This document shows positions 47,423 through 56,265 of a stretch of DNA of 64,000 nt, in pieces. Made by a program: the position numbers and the translations under genes. Numbering within the stretch: position 1 is the first letter of the stretch; the number at the start of each line of letters is the position of its first letter. This DNA comes from a cyanobacterium PCC 7702 (lineage in GTDB: Bacteria; Cyanobacteriota; Cyanobacteriia; Cyanobacteriales; Nostocaceae): NCBI GenBank assembly GCA_000332255.1, contig KB235926.1, positions 1,278,359-1,342,358 on the forward strand, read 5' to 3'. A model generated the notes under the pieces. It had not been told where the DNA came from. It saw nothing but the letters and a program-made list of their open reading frames with translations, and did not search any database.

Positions 47423-48694
47423 TTAGGAAAACATTCGTCTGGTAAATTCAAGGGCCATCTCAGTTTCAGGAATTTCCGCCGCCAAAAGTTCTACAAATTG
47501 GTAAGGAGTTACCTGCGAATGCTCGGTCAGCATGTCCTCCACAACTAAATTGGCAATGGGTCCGATATAATAAGCTAAAGTTTGACGACAACGCTGGATA
47601 AAAGCTGCATTCAGTGAAGTATTTTGTTGAGTTTTGGAAGTTTTTTGATTTTGGAAAGTTGGGGAAATTTGTTGGTGAAAAGTTTGGGGAGCAGAAGCTG
47701 AGAGCGTAGTTGTTGTTGGAGATAGCTTGTTAGTATGGGATACAATCAAAGTTGGTTCTGATTCAGAAGTCAAGCCAGGAGCAGGAATATCAAACAAGGT
47801 TGCTTGCTGTATAGTTTGAGGACGGCCAAGACGCTCGAGATCTGCCAGAACTTCTCGAGATGTTTGATATCTTTGCTTGGGCGTATCCGCTAGCATTTTA
47901 TTAAGTATTTCGGCAAAACCGTCGCTGACATAAGTATAGAAACGCCATTTCCATTCCAAACTGTACTGATCCATTAGAAAGGAGGGATCTCTACCTGTAA
48001 GCAGGACAACCGCTGTGACTCCCAAAGCATAAAGATCGCTGCTAGGAGAACACAGTCCCAAGCTAATCTGTTCGCGAGGAGCATATCCCACTTTTCCCAC
48101 TAAAGACATTTTGCCGACGAAGGTAGCTTGGTTGAAATTTGTAGTTTCATTGAGGTCGGCAATTTGCTTTCCAACTCCAAAATCAATCAGTACAGGTAAA
48201 GACTTGCCTTCTGGTAGCATGATATTATCGGGAGAAATATCTCGATGGATAATATGATGCTGGTGAATATACTCCAAAACAGGTAGCAAACTTTTTAACC
48301 ACCAAATTACTTCCTCTTCAGAAAAATTACGTCCTTGGTTTTGGCGTTCTCGCAGGAGGGTAGAGTAGGTTTTACCGTTAACGTACTCTTGTACTAAAAA
48401 AAGTCGTCCGTCTCCCTCAAAGCAGGCTAAAAAGCGGGGTATTTGCGGATGTTCTAGCTGGTGAAGTATTTTCGCTTCTCTTTTAAATAAATTGCGACAT
48501 TTCTCTAAACCCCCTTCTCCAGTACCGAGGGGAGCAAATTCCTTGAGGACACAAGGTTCGTTGAAGCGACGAGTATCCAAGGCCAGGTAAGTTCGACCCA
48601 AGCCTCCTTGTCCTAGCAACTGTTGGATAATATAACGATTATCAATTATGGTTCCTGAAGGTATCTCTGATTTAATCAGGGGGGATTGAGACAT
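47423..48694 (-). CDS. Ser/Thr protein kinase with a C-terminal helical domain
   Basis: The kinase domain (residues about 19-280) has a glycine loop LLGQGGLGRTYLA, Lys in PCVLKEFAPL, catalytic loop IIHRDISPDNIML, LIDFGVGK and GKVGYAPREQIS. The usual Lys of HRDxK is Ser here, a variant I recall from other cyanobacterial kinases; activity is still likely. A Thr/Ser/Gln-rich linker follows. The last 65 residues are a helical module (RCRQTLAYYIGPIANLVVED onward) that recurs in cyanobacterial signalling proteins from memory. There is no membrane helix. It is flanked by the haem sensor (convergent) and the PhnD-like lipoprotein (same strand, 214 bp upstream). Confidence 0.92.
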   Translation of the reverse strand: MSQSPLIKSEIPSGTIIDNRYIIQQLLGQGGLGRTYLALDTRRFNEPCVLKEFAPLGTGEGGLEKCRNLFKREAKILHQLEHPQIPRFLACFEGDGRLFLVQEYVNGKTYSTLLRERQNQGRNFSEEEVIWWLKSLLPVLEYIHQHHIIHRDISPDNIMLPEGKSLPVLIDFGVGKQIADLNETTNFNQATFVGKMSLVGKVGYAPREQISLGLCSPSSDLYALGVTAVVLLTGRDPSFLMDQYSLEWKWRFYTYVSDGFAEILNKMLADTPKQRYQTSREVLADLERLGRPQTIQQATLFDIPAPGLTSESEPTLIVSHTNKLSPTTTTLSASAPQTFHQQISPTFQNQKTSKTQQNTSLNAAFIQRCRQTLAYYIGPIANLVVEDMLTEHSQVTPYQFVELLAAEIPETEMALEFTRRMFS

Positions 48695-48908
48695 ATCATA
48701 ACACTCCTAGCTCTACTTATATAGATAAAAATTTAGGGTTTTATGCTCCTAAGGTTGCTAAAGACTTAAGTTTTATACATATTTTGTTAGGTTGAAGAAA
48801 AGTTAATTTGCTTTTAGAGTTTATGGAACTATATATTTCATCGGGTTACTTTTCAAAAAATATGCCAAGAATTTATTTAATTTTATTAAAAATAGCTGCT
48901 CCTTAACT

Positions 48909-49799
48909 TTACTTTTGCTGAGGGGAACCTTCAAGTAGGAGAGTTGCAGGTCTTTGCTTTACCCTAGCCTCCAAGGGTCTAACTTTTTCGACTATTTTAA
49001 TAAATTCCTGATAATTAGGTATTTTGGCAGTTGGAACATAACCGGCGTCAGCAGCAATATCAGCGGGCGCATCGTTCATAGCTTTTTGAATCTGCTGCTG
49101 TTGGTTGCGTTCTATCGTTGGTGCAAGTAAAACAACTCCAGGGGGAATCCACCGACTGGTGTGTAAAATTCTAAACTTAGTGGTAAAATTTCGCCGATAA
49201 ATTTCGAAATCTTGGTCAGAAATAGCACCAGCATCGACAATGTTTTTGTCAACCCACTCTAGAACCATTTCCGGTGTAGGAGCTTGACGAATTCGGGCCA
49301 GGGTCAAGCCGTAAAGGTCGTATAAAGGAACATAATAACCTGCAGCCGAGCCCGTTTCTCCTAAGGCTATGGTCTTGTTAGCTAAATCTGAGATTTTTTG
49401 CAAAGGTTTATCATCTCGCACAATTAGTAAAGAGTGTTGTCTGCTACCAGCTCCCTCCATAGAAAACAAAGGAATGTAAAGTTCTTTGCCGATCGCGATC
49501 GCTGCCAAACCAGGAGTTGCAAATACGATATCCCATCTTTGGCGTTGGATTTGAGCAATTGCTTGCAATTCGTTATATGCTGGTTCTAGTTCTACTATGG
49601 ACTGAGTTTTTAATCCGATATAATTTTTGAAGCGCTCGTATTTTTCTAGAGAAACTTTGCCTTCACCGTAGCTGACCAGACCTATGGTGAGTTTGTTAGG
49701 GATATGATTTGTTTGTTTGGAATTGCATCCTGTTGTTGCCAATGCAATTAATACTAGTGCTACCGACAGAAAAAAACGTGGCAGAATAATAATTTTCAT
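48909..49799 (-). CDS. PhnD-like solute-binding lipoprotein
   Basis: The 296-residue protein has a lipoprotein signal (FFLSVALVLIALATTGC followed by NSKQ), with Cys25 as the lipid anchor. The mature part is a PhnD/SsuA-type periplasmic-binding fold: KLTIGLVSYGE, WDIVFATPGLAAIA, SLLIVRDDKPLQKISDL, the loop ALGETGSAAGYYVPLYDL and DAGAISDQDFEIYRR. It has no permease or ATPase next to it, so it more likely senses a ligand than imports it. It diverges from the FHA-ABC gene over a 279 bp spacer. Confidence 0.88.
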   Translation of the reverse strand: MKIIILPRFFLSVALVLIALATTGCNSKQTNHIPNKLTIGLVSYGEGKVSLEKYERFKNYIGLKTQSIVELEPAYNELQAIAQIQRQRWDIVFATPGLAAIAIGKELYIPLFSMEGAGSRQHSLLIVRDDKPLQKISDLANKTIALGETGSAAGYYVPLYDLYGLTLARIRQAPTPEMVLEWVDKNIVDAGAISDQDFEIYRRNFTTKFRILHTSRWIPPGVVLLAPTIERNQQQQIQKAMNDAPADIAADAGYVPTAKIPNYQEFIKIVEKVRPLEARVKQRPATLLLEGSPQQK

Positions 49800-50078
49800 A
49801 ACTAAATTGTTATAGATAATTAAAGATTACCCAGAACGAGGAATAATTATGATAATGTCATCTTACTTTGATTATCTCTAGATTTGAGAATTTATGGCTT
49901 AAAGAAGGAAAATAATAAAAATAAGCGGTAGTTGCAATTAACATCCGTGTTTAGAAATACTTGTGAGACAAGAGAAACAGTTGCAATTGTAATTGGGCAA
50001 AAATATCCGTAAATTCAGCAGCTAGTATTGTAGCTTACGGGCGGGACTTGAATTTTAATAATTAGGTCAATTAATCTC

Positions 50079-52511
50079 ATGGCAGGGAGTTACGAGCAAG
50101 CCACACTTGTTAGTCCTAAACCATTTTTGGAACTAAATAATCAAGGTCAAATTCTGCGGTTCGAGCTACAAAAAGACGAACATCGGTTGGGTCGCGATCG
50201 CGATTGGGCAGATTTAGAAGTACCCTTAGATTGGGAAGTTTTTTCCAGAAAGCAAGCAGTCTTCAAAAAAGAAGGCGAAGACTATCGTATTTTTGACGGT
50301 GATGGTAATTTTCCCAGTCGGAACGGGATTTTTGTTAATCAAACTCGAATCGATACGACTAAAGGCTATCTCTTAAAAAATGGCGTCAAACTAGAAATTG
50401 GACAATCTCCTTACAACCGCATTCAACTTGCTTACTTTCGTCCTGTAGAAGCTTTTGCAGTTGTTACCAGCAATCGTCGTCTGGTGCTAAAAGGTCTGAA
50501 AGAATGGCCAGTACAACTAGGACGTGCTCCCAGACGGGATCGCTACTGTTCCATGCAGTTAGATGCGCCAACAGTATCTCGCTTACACGCCACCATTTAT
50601 CCAGATGGACAGGGAGGACACATTCTGCAAGACTTAAGCACAAACGGTACTTTTGTCAACGGTGAGCGAGTCTTTAAACGCGTCCGTCTGGATGATGGAA
50701 GCAAAATTCAAATCGGGCCTTTTAGCTTGCTGTATCGCACCGATTACCTAGAATTATTAAATACTGGCAGTCAAATTCGCTTAGACGTCCATCACTTGCA
50801 GCGCACGGTCAAAGACAAACAAGGGCAAGAAAAAGTTATTCTCAACGATATCTGCTTGGTCATTGAACCGGGTCAGTTAGTGGCCTTAGTAGGTGGTAGT
50901 GGTGCTGGGAAATCTACCTTAATGAAATCTTTACTGGGAATTGAACCGGTATCTTCCGGTACAATCTACCTAAACGGAGACAATTTACGGCAAAATTGGC
51001 CAGTGTATCGCTCGCAAATTGGTTATGTGCCCCAGGATGATATTGTACATCCAGACCTAAGAGTAGAAGAAGTTTTAGCTTATGCTTGCAAACTGCGGCT
51101 TCCACCGGATACAAACGTCGAGCGGGTAGTTGATACAACTTTAGAACAAATAAAACTCACCCATGTGAGAACAAACTTTATTCGCCATCTCAGTGGAGGA
51201 CAACGCAAGCGTGTCAGCATCGGTGTAGAATTGCTAGCCGATCCGAAATTGTTCTTTTTAGATGAGCCAACTTCTGGTCTCGATCCAGGTTTGGATAAAG
51301 AGATGATGCACTTGTTGCGGGAGCTAGCTGCTCAAGGACGGACAGTAGTGCTAGTTACCCACGCGACAGCAAATATTGAAGTGTGCGATCGCATTGCCTT
51401 TCTAGGTAGAGGTGGTAAACTGTGCTATTACGGTCCGCCCCGGTCAGCTCTGCGCTTTTTTGAAATGCCAGGGGAGGATTTAAAGTATTTTTCAGATATC
51501 TACATCAAACTGGACCAGGGAGTCAACGGAAAAGATGTTGCGGCCACAGTTGACTATTGGTCACGCAAATATCTGCAGTCACCAGAATACAAAACTTATA
51601 TTCAATCGCGATTAAAAGCTGGTAAGGATCGCACTTCCAAAGTAGATCCTCGCATCCACACAGGTATATCTCCGCTCAAACAATTGTGGTTGTTGAGTCG
51701 GCGGTATTTGCAATTAGTACTGCGCGATCGCGCCAGCATCATTTTTTCATTGGTATCGGGACCAATAGCCATCGCCCTGACGGCGTGGATTTTAAAAGAT
51801 GAGACGCCTCTCAAAAGACTTCAACCTCCAGATATTACCCAAGGACCTTTAGCACTCAAAGTATTGTTCATCTTTAGCTGTATTGGCATTTGGGTAGGTC
51901 TTTCTAGTTCTGTGCGCGAAATTATCAAGGAAGCAGCCATTTATGCACGAGAACGACTGATTAATTTAGGCTTGTTTCCTTATTTAGGTTCTAAAATTTT
52001 AATTCGTTCTGGTTTAGCGCTGCTGCAAACTTTATTAATTGTTGTAGCAATTTTATTTGGTTTTCAATCACCAGAATCTAATTTATTACCTTGGCATTTA
52101 GGTTTAGCAATTACCACATTTCTGACATTATTAGCCAGTACTAGCTTGAGTTTAATGATTTCCGCTTTCGTCAAAAGCGAAAACGAAGCAAATAGCATTC
52201 TTCCTTTAATTATGATTCCCCAAATCATTCTTTCGGGGGTCTTATTTGAAATGAAAGGTTTAGCAGCCAAACTGGGATGGCTGACAATTAGTAGATGGTC
52301 TATTGGAGCATACGGAACTTTAGTTAATGTTAATGCCATGGTGCCTGACAAAACTCCAGGTTTGCCATCTTTTGATAATATTTTTAAAAGTTCTGCTGTT
52401 TACGAGTCAAACTGGCATAATTTAGGTTTAAATTGGGGAGTTTTGGGCATACACAGTTTTGTTTATCTGCTGGTGGCGCTGTGGTTGCAAAAGCGCAAGG
52501 ATATTGTGTAA
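50079..52511 (+). CDS. Double-FHA ABC transporter (ATPase plus ABC2-type permease)
   Basis: The 810-residue protein has two FHA domains, then an ABC ATPase, then an ABC-2 membrane domain. FHA2 (about residues 140-205) is canonical: LGRAPRRDRYCSM, VSRLHATIYPDG and LSTNGTFVNGERV. FHA1 (about 30-95) has LGRDRDWADLEVP and FSRKQAVFKKE, with Gln where His is usual, so it may not bind phosphothreonine. The ATPase has GGSGAGKST, LSGGQRKRVSIG, FFLDEPTSGLDP and LVTHATANIE. Five or six membrane helices follow. The half-transporter layout resembles the ABCG/white type, so it should dimerise and export. Its substrate is unknown. Confidence 0.92.
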   Translation: MAGSYEQATLVSPKPFLELNNQGQILRFELQKDEHRLGRDRDWADLEVPLDWEVFSRKQAVFKKEGEDYRIFDGDGNFPSRNGIFVNQTRIDTTKGYLLKNGVKLEIGQSPYNRIQLAYFRPVEAFAVVTSNRRLVLKGLKEWPVQLGRAPRRDRYCSMQLDAPTVSRLHATIYPDGQGGHILQDLSTNGTFVNGERVFKRVRLDDGSKIQIGPFSLLYRTDYLELLNTGSQIRLDVHHLQRTVKDKQGQEKVILNDICLVIEPGQLVALVGGSGAGKSTLMKSLLGIEPVSSGTIYLNGDNLRQNWPVYRSQIGYVPQDDIVHPDLRVEEVLAYACKLRLPPDTNVERVVDTTLEQIKLTHVRTNFIRHLSGGQRKRVSIGVELLADPKLFFLDEPTSGLDPGLDKEMMHLLRELAAQGRTVVLVTHATANIEVCDRIAFLGRGGKLCYYGPPRSALRFFEMPGEDLKYFSDIYIKLDQGVNGKDVAATVDYWSRKYLQSPEYKTYIQSRLKAGKDRTSKVDPRIHTGISPLKQLWLLSRRYLQLVLRDRASIIFSLVSGPIAIALTAWILKDETPLKRLQPPDITQGPLALKVLFIFSCIGIWVGLSSSVREIIKEAAIYARERLINLGLFPYLGSKILIRSGLALLQTLLIVVAILFGFQSPESNLLPWHLGLAITTFLTLLASTSLSLMISAFVKSENEANSILPLIMIPQIILSGVLFEMKGLAAKLGWLTISRWSIGAYGTLVNVNAMVPDKTPGLPSFDNIFKSSAVYESNWHNLGLNWGVLGIHSFVYLLVALWLQKRKDIV

Positions 52512-52555
52512 TCAATGTCACTAATTGTTCTTTTTGTTTTTGAGGACCAAGAGTT

Positions 52556-54082
52556 TTAATCGTCGTCAGGTTCTAAATCTCTATCTTCTAGTACGTGTTG
52601 GGGTATGGCGGCAATAATTGCATCTATAACTTTTGCTACTGGTAGAATTTCAATACTCAGGTCGGGAAATTTTTGACCTTTCGGTACGATCGCTCTTTTG
52701 AATCCTAGTTTTGCTGCTTCTTTAAGCCGCAGTTCCATTTGCGATACAGCACGTACTTGTCCGCCTAACCCTACTTCGCCAATCAGCACGGTGGAGGGAT
52801 CTACAATGCGATCGCGGAAACTGGCCACAACAGCAATCGCTACCCCCAAGTCGACTGCTGGTTCTTCCACATTTAGTCCTCCAGCGGAAGCAACGTAAGA
52901 ATCTAGCTTGGACATGGGAATTCCGACTCGTTTTTCTAAAACGGCGAGAATTTGTACCAGACGGTTGTAGTCAACGCCTGTCGCGGAACGACGGGGAGAA
53001 GGATAACTGCTGGGACTTACCAATGCCTGTAATTCTACAACGATGGGGCGCGTGCCTTCGCAAGCAACTACAATTGCCGTCCCGGGAGCAGGATCGTCGC
53101 GATTCCCCAAAAACAATTCCGAGGGATTGGGAACTTCTCGCAACCCGTTTTCCACCATCTCAAAAATGCCGATTTCGTGAGTGGCGCCAAATCGATTTTT
53201 AACCGTTCGCAACAGGCGGTGGGAGGCAAAGCGATCGCCTTCAAAATAAAGTACTGTATCTACTAGGTGTTCTAAAACTTTTGGTCCTGCGATTGCTCCT
53301 TCTTTTGTTACGTGCCCTACGATTAGCATAGTGATGTCTTCGTGCTTTGCCACCTTCATCAAAGCAGCAGTACATTCGCGTACCTGCGCCACCGAACCAG
53401 GTGCAGAAGCTAGTGCTGGAAAGAACACTGTTTGAATGCTATCAATTACCGTTAAATGGGGTTTGAGAGAATCTATTTCTTTTAAAATTTCTTCTAAATC
53501 TGTTTCCGGCAATACGTACAAATCTGGATTCTTCAGTTCTGATTCCTTAAGCTTTCCAGATTGTTCGGCAACTTTAATTTTTCCGTTATCGTCACCCAAA
53601 AAATTCAGTGTTGGTGTTACTCCCAAACGAGAAGCTCTCAATTTTACCTGTTGTCCTGATTCCTCTCCAGAAACATACAAGATGCGATATTTTTGCGCTA
53701 GTTGGTTTGATACTTGTAGTAGTAAAGTAGATTTACCAATACCCGGATCTCCTCCGATCAGTACCATCGATCCGGGTACAACACCGCCACCCAAGACCCG
53801 GTCTAGTTCTCCGTAACCAGACGCCCAACGAATCACTTGGCGATCGCTAATTTGGTCGAATTTTAAAGCTGCTCGGGGTCTGGCTGGTTTATTTCCTGAT
53901 TTACCGATTCTCTGTTGCGAATGCCAACCACTTACTCCCCGACTCGGTATATCTGTGGAAGATTGAATGGCAATTTGCTCTTCCAAAGAGTTATACGTAC
54001 CACAAGCGGGACACTTACCAAACCATTGCGGAGATTCTGCACCGCATTCGTTACAAACGTAATAAGTTTTTTGCTTTGCCAT
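52556..54082 (-). CDS. radA: DNA repair protein RadA
   Basis: RadA promotes branch migration during recombinational repair. The 508-residue protein has an N-terminal C4 zinc finger (CNECGAESPQWFGKCPAC), RecA-like ATPase motifs (GGDPGIGKSTLLLQ, VIDSIQTVF), the RadA-specific KNRFGATHEIGIFEM and a C-terminal Lon-like domain (NVEEPAVDLGVAIAVVASFRD). The start is the ATG at 54082. It converges with the FHA-ABC gene, leaving 44 bp. Confidence 0.97.
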   Translation of the reverse strand: MAKQKTYYVCNECGAESPQWFGKCPACGTYNSLEEQIAIQSSTDIPSRGVSGWHSQQRIGKSGNKPARPRAALKFDQISDRQVIRWASGYGELDRVLGGGVVPGSMVLIGGDPGIGKSTLLLQVSNQLAQKYRILYVSGEESGQQVKLRASRLGVTPTLNFLGDDNGKIKVAEQSGKLKESELKNPDLYVLPETDLEEILKEIDSLKPHLTVIDSIQTVFFPALASAPGSVAQVRECTAALMKVAKHEDITMLIVGHVTKEGAIAGPKVLEHLVDTVLYFEGDRFASHRLLRTVKNRFGATHEIGIFEMVENGLREVPNPSELFLGNRDDPAPGTAIVVACEGTRPIVVELQALVSPSSYPSPRRSATGVDYNRLVQILAVLEKRVGIPMSKLDSYVASAGGLNVEEPAVDLGVAIAVVASFRDRIVDPSTVLIGEVGLGGQVRAVSQMELRLKEAAKLGFKRAIVPKGQKFPDLSIEILPVAKVIDAIIAAIPQHVLEDRDLEPDDD

Positions 54083-54236
54083 TCTTAAATTTTATTCAAT
54101 AATCTTTATTTTTCCTTAATTATTCGACCCGAATTACAAGTGAATAATGATGGTAGTTACAGCTTTTTTCCCACCCATAAATGGAATGATATTTTAATAT
54201 TATGGTATGAAAACTTAATCATGAAAATTTTTAGTT

Positions 54237-54242
54237 AAGGAG
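54237..54242 (+). promoter_or_regulatory. Ribosome binding site for the TTG start of rpaB
   Basis: AAGGAG lies 11 nt before the TTG at 54254 and only 2 nt before the TTG at 54245. The spacing favours 54254. There is no ATG in the relevant stretch. Confidence 0.6.
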
Positions 54243-54253
54243 CGTTGAGAAAC

Positions 54254-54982
54254 TTGGAAAGTCATAAAGAAAAAATTCTAGTAGTTGACGATGAAGCTAG
54301 TATTCGCCGAATTTTAGAAACGCGCCTTTCCATGATTGGCTACGATGTGGTAACTGCTGGCGATGGGGAAGAAGCTTTAGAAACTTTTCGCAAAACTGAC
54401 CCCGATCTAGTAGTGTTGGATGTCATGATGCCCAAGCTGGATGGCTATGGTGTCTGCCAAGAACTACGCAAAGAATCAGACGTCCCGATTATTATGCTAA
54501 CAGCCCTGGGAGATGTGGCTGACCGCATTACTGGTTTGGAATTAGGTGCTGATGATTACGTAGTTAAACCTTTTTCCCCCAAGGAATTAGAGGCCCGCAT
54601 TCGTTCAGTTTTGCGGCGCGTAGATAAAACAGGCACTTCCGGCATTCCCAGTTCTGGTGTTATTCATGTTGGCAATATTAAAATCGATACCAACAAGCGG
54701 CAAGTATACAAAGGTGACGAACGCATTCGTTTAACCGGGATGGAATTTAGCTTGCTAGAGTTATTAGTAAGTCGCTCTGGTGAGGCTTTTTCCCGCTCAG
54801 AAATCTTGCAAGAAGTGTGGGGATACACACCAGAACGACATGTTGATACCCGCGTAGTAGATGTTCATATTTCCCGCTTGCGGGCAAAATTAGAAGACGA
54901 CCCTAGCAATCCAGAGTTAATTCTCACAGCTAGAGGTACAGGTTATTTATTTCAACGCATTATCGAACCGGGAGAGGAGTGA
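54254..54982 (+). CDS. rpaB: OmpR-type response regulator RpaB
   Basis: RpaB represses or activates high-light and photosystem genes through HLR1 sites. The 242-residue protein has a receiver domain (KILVVDDEASIRRIL, phosphoacceptor Asp56 in VVLDVMMPKLDG, the conserved Lys in YVVKPFSP) and a winged-helix domain (RLTGMEFSLLELLVSRSG, RHVDTRVVDVHISRLRAKLE). The sequence LESHKEKILVVDDE at the start matches RpaB from memory. The start is a TTG, chosen on the ribosome binding site. It diverges from radA and is followed by the CCB-type gene after 53 bp. Confidence 0.95.
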   Translation: MESHKEKILVVDDEASIRRILETRLSMIGYDVVTAGDGEEALETFRKTDPDLVVLDVMMPKLDGYGVCQELRKESDVPIIMLTALGDVADRITGLELGADDYVVKPFSPKELEARIRSVLRRVDKTGTSGIPSSGVIHVGNIKIDTNKRQVYKGDERIRLTGMEFSLLELLVSRSGEAFSRSEILQEVWGYTPERHVDTRVVDVHISRLRAKLEDDPSNPELILTARGTGYLFQRIIEPGEE

Positions 54983-55035
54983 AAAAAACCATAGCGATAG
55001 GAAACAGGTAGAACAGTAACTCAAAAATTTCAGAC

Positions 55036-55704
55036 ATGAGAAAATCCGATCCTAATCGCGTTTTGCGGCGTCTACCCATCATCGTTGGTGGTTTGGGCGC
55101 TGTACTTTTGCTAGTTAATCGTTTGTTAACACCGGATCTGACAGATTCACAAGCTCGTGCGGACGTTCTGGGTGTGATTTTAAGTGCGGTACTAATTTTG
55201 ACTGGTTTAATTTGGCAGCAGGTACAACCGCGATCGCCTGAGACAGTAGAACTGATTGGAGAACAAGGGTTTGTACTTGCTCCGGAATTGCCAGCAAGGG
55301 TAAAAACAGAATTAGCTTGGGCATCCCATTTATTGTTAACCAATACAGTCACGCGATCGCTCGTAGTTTTTTACCAAGGTAAAGTTTTATTGCGGCGAGG
55401 CGTTTTCGGTCAAAAATCCGAGGTAGTACCAGGGCCGATTTTAAAAAGAGTACTAGAAAAACAACAGGCGGTTTATTTAGTAGATTTAAAAGTGTATCCC
55501 GGTAAAATAGAATTTGATTATCTACCAGAAAATACCCAAGGAGTAATTTGTCAACCTATTGGTAATCAAGGAGTCTTAATATTAGGAGCAAACGCCCCTC
55601 GCAGTTACACTAAACAAGACGAAAATTGGATCGCGGCAATTGCAGATAAATTAGCTGTTACTTTCAATGAAGAAATGGCTAACAGCGAACGCCAATCAAA
55701 TTGA
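55036..55704 (+). CDS. CCB-type cofactor assembly factor for cytochrome b6
   Basis: The 222-residue protein resembles the CCB2/CCB4 family that attaches haem c(i) to cytochrome b6 of the b6f complex. Two membrane helices at the N-terminus (VLLLVNRLL and ADVLGVILSAVLILTGLIWQQV) are followed by a soluble GAF-like domain (TRSLVVFYQGKVLLRRGVFG, GVICQPIGNQGVLILGANAPRSY, WIAAIADKLAVTF). This agrees with the family description. The exact subtype is not decidable. It follows rpaB, and its stop overlaps the DUF456 ATG by one base (TGATG), suggesting translational coupling. Confidence 0.85.
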   Translation: MRKSDPNRVLRRLPIIVGGLGAVLLLVNRLLTPDLTDSQARADVLGVILSAVLILTGLIWQQVQPRSPETVELIGEQGFVLAPELPARVKTELAWASHLLLTNTVTRSLVVFYQGKVLLRRGVFGQKSEVVPGPILKRVLEKQQAVYLVDLKVYPGKIEFDYLPENTQGVICQPIGNQGVLILGANAPRSYTKQDENWIAAIADKLAVTFNEEMANSERQSN

Positions 55705-56249
55705 TGTCAAATCCCTCTTTTTCAAAACTTATGCAAATCATCTACTTTTTGCTTGTGGTCTTAATGATTGTAGGCATTATTGGTTCTGTAGTTCCTGCAA
55801 TTCCGGGAGCGAGTTTAATTTTAATTGCCATCATCATCTGGGGATTGGTCAAAGGTTCCTTTGCTGCGATTGGGGTACCGCTTATGGTTGCGGGGATCGT
55901 TTTGCTTTTGAGCGTGGGAGTAGATTTTTTAGCTGGTTACTGGGGTGCAAAAAAAGCAGGCGCTAGCAAGTGGGGGCAGATAGGGGCAATAATTGGTTTT
56001 ATTGCTGGATTTTTGGGACTGTTGCCAACTTTACCTGTGGGCGGACCTTTATTGGGAATATTACTGGGACCGCTGTTGGGGGCGATTATTGGTGAGTTTT
56101 TATACCGACGGGATTTTGTGATGGCTATGAAAGCAGGCGTGGGAATTGTCGCAGGTACGGCGATCGGCAATTTAATTCAGGGTTTGCTTGCGATCGCAGC
56201 AGTTGTCGTTTTTTTAGTTACAACTTGGCCGCAAGTATTTGGTAGTTAA
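55704..56249 (+). CDS. DUF456 membrane protein
   Basis: The 181-residue protein has five or six hydrophobic segments rich in Gly, Ile and Ala, as in DUF456: VVPAIPGASLILIAIIIWGL, VDFLAGYWGAKKAGASKWGQIGA, and LPVGGPLLGILLGPLLGAIIGEFL with YRRDF. No function is known to me. The ATG overlaps the preceding stop by one base, so it is translated from the same message. Confidence 0.9.
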   Translation: MSNPSFSKLMQIIYFLLVVLMIVGIIGSVVPAIPGASLILIAIIIWGLVKGSFAAIGVPLMVAGIVLLLSVGVDFLAGYWGAKKAGASKWGQIGAIIGFIAGFLGLLPTLPVGGPLLGILLGPLLGAIIGEFLYRRDFVMAMKAGVGIVAGTAIGNLIQGLLAIAAVVVFLVTTWPQVFGS

Positions 56250-56265
56250 AAAATTATTATTGCTC

